Below are positions 54,765 to 59,606 of a stretch of 59,606 nt of DNA, piece by piece (the stretch's first letter is position 1; every line of letters starts with the position of its first letter). The notes beneath the pieces are model-generated. The model was not told where the DNA came from. It did not search any database and saw nothing but the letters and a program-made list of their open reading frames with translations. The position numbers and the translations under genes are program-made. The stretch comes from an uncultured Chlorobiaceae bacterium (GTDB taxonomy: Bacteria; Bacteroidota; Chlorobiia; Chlorobiales; Chlorobiaceae): the NCBI GenBank assembly GCA_903882665.1, contig CAIRXW010000057.1:1-59606 (forward strand), written 5' to 3'.

Positions 54765-55562
54765 ATGAAAACACCAACATATAACGAAATCCTTACCGAA
54801 CTCAGAAGACTCGCGCTCTGTCCTTCCGGCGGCAAGCTGCCTCCGGTCATCGTCAACGAGCGTGACGGCTCCCCGATGGTGCTTGTTCCCGCAGGCAGTT
54901 TCACCATGGGAGACGGCCTCGACAAAGAGAGCCCGCAGCGCACCGTCTCTCTGGACGCATTCTACATTTCGGTATATGCCGTCACCAATCGCCAGTACCG
55001 GGCTTTCATACAGGCTACGGGCCATCGGCCTCCCAACATCGGCGCAAGGATAGATTCGCTTTCAGTCTGGCACGAAGATGGCTGTCCCGAAGAGTTCGAC
55101 GATTACCCGGTCGTGCTCATCAACTGGGAGGATGCAGAAGCCTACGCCCGGTGGGCAGGTTGCCGTTTGCCCACGGAAGCCGAGTGGGAAAAGGCGGCAC
55201 GCGGGCCGGAAGGATATATTTACCCTTGGGGAGACCGGTGGGATGAAAACAATTGCCGGAACCGTAACAACCGGGGAGCGGATTCGGTCGCCCCGGTGTA
55301 CGCCTATCCCGAAGGTGTCTCCGGCTACGGAACCTGGAACCAGAGCGGCAACGTCATGGAGTGGTGCAGCGTATGGCACGACGAAACCGATTCCGCAAGC
55401 GCTTCATCCGGCGAAGAGTCACTCCGCCAGGAGCGTGGCGGATGCTGGCGTTACCCCGACAAATTCGCCTTCCGCTGTTCGCAACGCACGTTCGTTGTTT
55501 CCAAAGCGGTCAACGATTTCCGGGGATTCCGGCTGGTGTTGCCGGTGGAGTCTGGCTCATAA
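54765..55562 (+). CDS. SUMF1/FGE-fold protein lacking catalytic cysteines
   Basis: 265 residues with a complete formylglycine-generating-enzyme (C-type-lectin) fold: MVLVPAGSFTMGD near residue 38, NRQYRAFIQATGHR, RLPTEAEWEKAARG, WNQSGNVMEW and the closing FRGFRLVLPV. In genuine FGE the catalytic cysteines lie in the GGSxxCxxxxC segment. Here the aligned stretch GGCWRYPDKFAFRC (residues 225-238) has Tyr 230 and Ala 235 at those places by eye, so enzyme activity is unlikely. A ligand-binding or recognition role fits better. It follows the AAA+ gene by 23 bases, and a truncated second copy lies at 58360. Confidence 0.88.
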   Translation: MKTPTYNEILTELRRLALCPSGGKLPPVIVNERDGSPMVLVPAGSFTMGDGLDKESPQRTVSLDAFYISVYAVTNRQYRAFIQATGHRPPNIGARIDSLSVWHEDGCPEEFDDYPVVLINWEDAEAYARWAGCRLPTEAEWEKAARGPEGYIYPWGDRWDENNCRNRNNRGADSVAPVYAYPEGVSGYGTWNQSGNVMEWCSVWHDETDSASASSGEESLRQERGGCWRYPDKFAFRCSQRTFVVSKAVNDFRGFRLVLPVESGS

Positions 55563-56051
55563 GCAATTCAGCCCTCAGAAATCGTGACTCAGAACTGAAA
55601 TAACTTGCCGTGCTTTGACTGTAATCGTATATTTATTTTTTGTAAAATGATTTAGCCTCGCAGGTTTCGGTATGGCAGATTAAATTTATTTGCATTAAAA
55701 TCTGCGAAGGTCTCTGGGTTTGTATTGAGCGCTACAAGGAGGAATCAATTAATAAGACGCTGATTTTTTGATCTTATTCGTCAGATACGGGAAATAAGTA
55801 GTAATAGAGTGGGGCAAATTAGCAAGTTGGCAGTAATGGTAAAAAATTGACAGAATCGAAAAGTTGACAACATGCCTGAAATAAAAAAAAGCATCTTTGA
55901 GATGCAGTATAATAGATTCAATTTGAAACTTTCTTTGGGAAATAGTTTTTGCTAAAGAAAAAAAACGTGGTTTTCTTGAAGATATTACATTAATTTTTGA
56001 CTATTTCGAAGAAGGCAAAGCACTATTTTCATAAATTTAAATTACAAAAGC
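55563..56051 (+). other. AT-rich gap with decayed coding traces
   Basis: 489 bases without a convincing gene. Composition drops sharply after the SUMF1 gene. A short frame at 55872-55955 (MPEIKKSIFEMQYNRFNLKL, then a stop) and a stretch in the next frame from 55966 (RGFLEDITLIFDYFEEGKALF) look like pieces of one broken gene leading into the frame at 56052. A 6-bp hairpin (GCATCT/AGATGC) lies at 55891-55905. Confidence 0.4.
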
Positions 56052-56354
56052 TTGGGTTTTTTCAAAAAAATTCCAAATAAAGAAATCATTATTCAAGAAG
56101 CTTCGCTTTTCATCAATGAATTTAAGAATGATATTAAACTACGTGCTCCACTTGTAATAAATAGCTGTATTATCTTCGTTGAGGTTAGAGAAGAAAGAAT
56201 AAAATATGGAATTACAAACGCTGAAATGTCAGAGACAAGTCCTTCAATCAATAACCAGAATATAGGTCAACATAAATTAGAAGAAATACAAGGAATTACA
56301 ATAGCCTATATTGGAAAAATTGGACAGAAAAATGTAGGGCTTTCAGCAGTTTAA
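56052..56354 (+). CDS. Hypothetical protein or decayed gene end
   Basis: A 100-residue frame from a TTG at 56052. The translation has the mixed helix/strand character of a real protein (KKIPNKEIIIQEASLFINEF, then LVINSCIIFVEVREERI). It lacks a good start and may continue the broken pieces at 55872-56030. Very AT-rich. The family is not recognised. Confidence 0.4.
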   Translation: MGFFKKIPNKEIIIQEASLFINEFKNDIKLRAPLVINSCIIFVEVREERIKYGITNAEMSETSPSINNQNIGQHKLEEIQGITIAYIGKIGQKNVGLSAV

Positions 56355-56475
56355 AAAAAACTCATTGTATCATTAATACTTGATTAACCCAAAGAAATAT
56401 ATTATGCAAAAAAAGTGAGCAAGACTGTTCCATAATAGAAGTAACTGGAATAATACTGAATAAATAAGTTTTTTT

Positions 56476-57273
56476 ATGAAAAAAATATTAATATCTAATG
56501 TATTGCTATCAATTCTTTTTGTTGGAGCAGTAAGAGCGGAATCTAATAATGAGGTTCAACAAAAAATCGCTTTAATTAAAAGTAATGATAATAATATTCA
56601 AATATCAAATATTATATCGTTAGGTTCATTAGTTATAGCTGTTATTGCATTTATTTCACAAGCGGCCTCTTCCAGAAAGAAAGACGAAAGTATAAAAGAA
56701 GCGAATAAGAATGCTTTGGAAGCATCTTTCAAAGCTAATGATATTTCTGATAAGATATATAAAATTGAAAAAGAATATAATGAATTAAATCACAAAAAAG
56801 GTGTAAATATATTATCTCTTATTCTTTGGAGGTATTTTACGGCTTTTTATAGTTTATATGAAAACAAAACCCCCAATAAGCCAACGATAAAACAAGATAA
56901 AATAAGCCATTTGCAGTTTATTGAAGAGTGTAAATATATTGAGTCTGACCTTATAAAGCTTGATGAAAATCCTAATTATATCAATTTAGTTGAAACGCAC
57001 CCGAATCTTATTAGACTTAGAATGAATGTATCTTTTGATATAATTGCTTTAAAGAACAATAAAAATAACAGGACTTTTGATCCTAATCTTGCTACTTATT
57101 TTTTCTTTAAAGATTTATATGATTTATTAAAAAAAGAATATTCTGATAGTGATATTTGGAAAACCGGCTTTTTTAATGAGATAGAAAAAAGTTTTATGAG
57201 TATACAAATTGATAGACCATCTAATTTCCCTCAAAATTTATTAGATTCAAATTCGCCTCAAGGGTTCAAATAA
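56476..57273 (+). CDS. Unrecognised membrane-anchored protein in an AT-rich island
   Basis: 265 residues. An N-terminal signal-like segment (ISNVLLSILFVGAVRAES) is followed by a second hydrophobic span (IISLGSLVIAVIAFISQAA) around residue 50, a charged coiled-coil-prone stretch (KKDESIKEANKNALEASF), and a helical soluble domain of about 150 residues. This is a two-helix anchor with a cytoplasmic or periplasmic sensor-like body. No family is recognised. The region has about 17% GC at 56761-56820, unlike the rest of the window, a sign of recent transfer. Confidence 0.7.
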   Translation: MKKILISNVLLSILFVGAVRAESNNEVQQKIALIKSNDNNIQISNIISLGSLVIAVIAFISQAASSRKKDESIKEANKNALEASFKANDISDKIYKIEKEYNELNHKKGVNILSLILWRYFTAFYSLYENKTPNKPTIKQDKISHLQFIEECKYIESDLIKLDENPNYINLVETHPNLIRLRMNVSFDIIALKNNKNNRTFDPNLATYFFFKDLYDLLKKEYSDSDIWKTGFFNEIEKSFMSIQIDRPSNFPQNLLDSNSPQGFK

Positions 57274-57573
57274 CATTTATGTCGTCTGGATGATTGTTAC
57301 ACAATAGTAATTATTTAGTAGAGGAACAGTTAGAGGATGAAGGTGCGATATTTATTCTTTGCATATTTATGGGAGATAAGGAGAGGTAAAGCCGATGCGA
57401 CAAGGGACCAGTTGGTCGAGGGTCTCAACTTTTGTGGTTGTCGAAAATCTGTGTGAAGTCGGAGTGAAAAGCGACTGAAATGAATGTCGGCACCTAATTT
57501 ACGAATAGATACTTTCGAGATTTTTTGTTTTTTTTTGCTTATGTATTATCTGAAACTGAAAAAAAACATCAAT
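57274..57573 (+). other. Intergenic stretch without recognised feature
   Basis: About 300 bases between two AT-rich genes. 57380-57490 is less AT-rich than its surroundings and may be a fragment of older sequence. Nothing could be assigned. Confidence 0.5.
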
Positions 57574-58095
57574 ATGGAATTAGAAATATTGCGGTTACTT
57601 CATGAGATTAAAAGCAGCTTGGCTGTAGTAACTGCTGGCAAAGAATGGATGTCCATGATACAAGTATTGCTGGGCGGTTTTATGGTAATAATTGGTTCGA
57701 TAATTCAAGAGTATTGGCGAGAAAAAAAAGAAATACGCGCAATTCGCAGAGAGAAGTTAGAGCTATTAGGTGGTCTTGCAGAAGAAATAGAATATTCTGT
57801 ACAGAAATTAGTTGCAAAAATAAATCATGAAAAGAAATTGCCAGAAGGTGAGGTCAATCCTCAGCCATATGAAAAGGTTCCGGCACTTTTATTAAATGTA
57901 AATCTTTATTATCGAGAACTTTTAAACGAAGCAAATGAAATAGATATAGCTATTAAATTATTTATGGAATCATTACATGTTAGTACGATCAATCTAAGCG
58001 ATATGAATGATCCTTTTGTTAGAGCTTTTCAAAAGGTTCTTGATGCAAAAAAAACATTTAAAGATAAGTTGGTATCACTTTCAAAAGTTTGTTAA
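57574..58095 (+). CDS. Unrecognised single-span membrane protein
   Basis: About 173 residues from the ATG at 57574 (MELEILRLLHEIKSSL); an upstream ATG at 57484 adds 30 residues rich in Phe and Leu that could be another hydrophobic segment. One clear span (MIQVLLGGFMVIIGSIIQEYW) is followed by a basic helix (REKKEIRAIRREKLELL) and an all-helical soluble tail. The layout resembles that of the protein at 56476 (anchor plus helical domain), and the two may work together. No family is recognised. Confidence 0.65.
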   Translation: MELEILRLLHEIKSSLAVVTAGKEWMSMIQVLLGGFMVIIGSIIQEYWREKKEIRAIRREKLELLGGLAEEIEYSVQKLVAKINHEKKLPEGEVNPQPYEKVPALLLNVNLYYRELLNEANEIDIAIKLFMESLHVSTINLSDMNDPFVRAFQKVLDAKKTFKDKLVSLSKVC

Positions 58096-58208
58096 TAGCG
58101 GGAATCAAGGAGTGACGCAAGGATGAAGGGATATTCCTGAAATCATGAACTTGTAATAAAACAACTCAGAGTTATCTTTCTACGATACAAACAAACCAGT
58201 AGAGGCAT

Positions 58209-58385
58209 ATGCCACGAGGAGCGAGACTTGACAAACAGGGAACGCTGCATCATGTAATGGTGCGGGGAATCGAACAGGGAAGTATCGATCGGGACGATAG
58301 CGACAGAGAGGAATTTCTTCGCTGCTACCTTCCGTGCCATGGCCCTGAAGCCGCACACGAGGGGAGACCGGTGGGACGAAAATAA
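58209..58385 (+). pseudogene. RAYT (REP-associated IS200-like) transposase remnant
   Basis: The translation MPRGARLDKQGTLHHVMVRG, followed by DRDDSDREEFL, is the highly characteristic N-terminus of RAYT/Y1 transposases. Similarity stops around residue 40, and the frame ends 58 codons in, just beyond a junction with SUMF1-like DNA. The HUH and catalytic tyrosine regions are missing, so it cannot be active. It marks past mobile-element activity at the breakpoint. Confidence 0.82.
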
Positions 58386-58737
58386 CTGCCGGAACCGGAA
58401 CAACCGGGGAGCGGATTCGGTCGCCCCGGTGTACGCCTATCCCGAAGGTGTCTCCGGCTACGGAACCTGGAACCAGAGTGGTAACGTCATGGAGTGGTGT
58501 TCCGTCTGGCACGAAGAAACGGATTCAGCAAACACCGTCTCCGGTGAAGAAACTCTCCGCCAGGAACGGGGCGGGTGCTGGCGTTATCCCGACAAGTTCG
58601 CTTTCCGCTCTTCGCAGCGCTCGTTTGTGGTTTCCAAAGCGGTTAACGATTTCCGTGGTTTCCGACTCGTATTGCCGGTGCATCTCCCGGTTCCCGTGCA
58701 GGAGACTTTCGTACATGCCAAGAGAAACGGATCGTGA
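58360..58737 (+). pseudogene. 5'-truncated second copy of the SUMF1-like gene
   Basis: From 58360 the DNA matches 55230-55560 closely; the frame (open from an ATG at 58339) reads GDRWDENNCRNRNNRGAD onward and closes with FRGFRLVLPV plus a different tail. About 110 residues, only the C-terminal lectin-fold part, are present. Most differences from the full copy are synonymous, so the parent was under selection before truncation. The aligned Cys 238 of the full copy is Ser here. It is fused out of frame to the RAYT remnant. Confidence 0.8.
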
Positions 58738-58832
58738 ATTGATGCCCACCTGAGCATGCATAAGCAGGAGATTGAGATAAATAGTTTTGAAATATATCTG
58801 TACTTTGTAGCTTGAAAAGTTGGGGCCGTTCA

Positions 58833-58844
58833 CACTGTACAGTG
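58833..58844. promoter_or_regulatory. 12-bp palindrome upstream of the recombinase
   Basis: CACTGTACAGTG is a perfect palindrome 59 bases before the recombinase start. It is a candidate operator for a dimeric repressor, or a recombination-related site. Confidence 0.35.
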
Positions 58845-58902
58845 ACTAAATAAGCGACGCTGTATTGACGGGTTATTTTTCGTTGGAAGGAGTTGTAAAA
58901 CT

Positions 58903-59606
58903 ATGATTCAGACCAGCAAAATAAATTACCGGGGCGAGGATAGGCTGAAACTCGTGTTCGCCTATAATGACCTCATTATAAATAAGATAAGACATATTGA
59001 AGGCGCTGCCTGGAGCAAGACACTCAGAGCTTGGCATATCCCGTTCACCGAGGAAGCTTTTGGCGAGTTTAAGAAGCTTTTTCCTGATATAGTCCTACCA
59101 GATACTACAGGTTCAGCAAACATGTCAGGTACCGAAAAGCTAACGGAAGCTACCAATGAACCACCGGTGCCATCATCTTCGGCAAAGGCGCAATCTGAAC
59201 TGAAAACTGCGGCAAAAACAAATCTACAAAACGTTACGCAACACAACGGAATCGCTATCGAAATATCCCCGAAACAAATTACCGTTAAAATGCCTAAGAA
59301 TGAGACGGATATACAGTTCATCCGTACCTTCAATTATGTGAGGTGGAACAGCAATAAATTTTGCTGGGTCATACCGAACTACGGTAAAAATATCGACTTG
59401 TTAAAAAATTACTTTGGTCAGCGTATCATAAATATAAAAACCGTAATTGCGCTACCGCAAAATCCGACATTGAACTACGCGGCAACTGAAGTTATTACCG
59501 ATTTACCGTTGTTGGACGAAGTCAACCATGATGAGATTGCCGCCTTCAAGCAGTGGATGGAGCACAAGCGATACAGCGAATCTACGATAAAGACCTATAC
59601 ACAAGC
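58903..59606 (+). CDS. Tyrosine recombinase/integrase-like protein, 3'-partial
   Basis: 235 codons visible, open to the window end. GGAAGGA at 58885-58891 gives a strong ribosome binding site. The N-terminus has two similar modules of about 55 residues: IRHIEGAAWSKTLRAWHIPF, and later FNYVRWNSNKFCWVIPNY, resembling the short HARP-like arm domains placed in front of Bacteroidetes/Chlorobi XerD-type recombinases. The last visible part, FKQWMEHKRYSESTIKTYTQ, is the start of the SAM-like core-binding domain of tyrosine recombinases. The catalytic domain would lie beyond the window. Confidence 0.75.
   Translation, partial: MIQTSKINYRGEDRLKLVFAYNDLIINKIRHIEGAAWSKTLRAWHIPFTEEAFGEFKKLFPDIVLPDTTGSANMSGTEKLTEATNEPPVPSSSAKAQSELKTAAKTNLQNVTQHNGIAIEISPKQITVKMPKNETDIQFIRTFNYVRWNSNKFCWVIPNYGKNIDLLKNYFGQRIINIKTVIALPQNPTLNYAATEVITDLPLLDEVNHDEIAAFKQWMEHKRYSESTIKTYTQ

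Noticed and set aside
54765-58737. Diversity-generating retroelement with SUMF1 variable repeats
   Set aside because: The two copies differ mainly at third codon positions and not specifically at adenines of a template, and no reverse transcriptase is present.

Overview
The window reads as chromosomal DNA of a green sulfur bacterium (Chlorobiaceae, Chlorobium/Pelodictyon-like). The strongest markers are an intact bchU (C-20 methyltransferase of bacteriochlorophyll c/e synthesis, 31991-33007) and a bchC-type 3-hydroxyethyl-bacteriochlorophyllide dehydrogenase (27705-28667, minus strand). The general gene set fits: thioredoxins with thioredoxin reductase, Fe/Mn-SOD, ArsA with a C-terminal HSP20-like domain, sigma-54, HslUV, a polyprenyl diphosphate synthase and many small lipoproteins. 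No tRNA, rRNA, CRISPR array or complete insertion sequence was recognised.

Layout. 1-7.9 kb: exonuclease, rhodanese, fatty-acid hydroxylase, DnaE, then a thioredoxin pair and TrxB. 8.3-12.2 kb: a giant secreted-type beta-propeller gene made of two copies of [7 delta-60 repeats + Ig-like domain]. One frame spans 1236 codons but is cut by two in-frame stops, and the decayed 3' end of a sister copy lies just upstream. 12.3-17.4 kb: a glycosyltransferase remnant, small proteins, a TPR lipoprotein and a Ca2+-type P-ATPase. 17.4-24.6 kb: housekeeping genes (RlmI-like methyltransferase, SodB, CoaE, TatC, polyprenyl synthase, PASTA protein). 24.6-28.7 kb (minus): small proteins, a nucleoside-type ABC permease and ATPase, and BchC in one tight array. 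29-33 kb: ferredoxin-nitroreductase, GIY-YIG protein, ArsA, BchU. 33-40.6 kb: RadA-FolD, then DUF3109-RpoN-HslV-HslU-AroQ. 40.6-47.6 kb (minus): DoxX, PurB, CCA-adding-type enzyme, a frameshifted Gfo/Idh/MocA oxidoreductase, MFS pump, BtuF-like protein, NUDIX. 47.8-50 kb: SRPBCC protein and Na/Pi cotransporter.

The accessory part is 50.1-59.6 kb. It opens with a compact four-gene operon: an unrecognised alpha-helical protein, an Hsp70-type ATPase lacking a normal substrate-binding domain, a Ycf46-like AAA+ ATPase, and a SUMF1/FGE-fold protein that lacks the catalytic cysteines. The operon is GC-rich (for example 67% in 52441-52500). It is followed abruptly by a very AT-rich island (17% GC in 56761-56820) with two unrecognised membrane-anchored proteins, a RAYT transposase remnant joined to a second, 5'-truncated SUMF1 copy, and a tyrosine-recombinase-like gene running off the window. 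The four-gene operon is the best candidate for an undescribed system: two ATPase machines, a helical scaffold and a C-type-lectin-fold module, next to mobile-element debris. A defence or conflict role is inference only.
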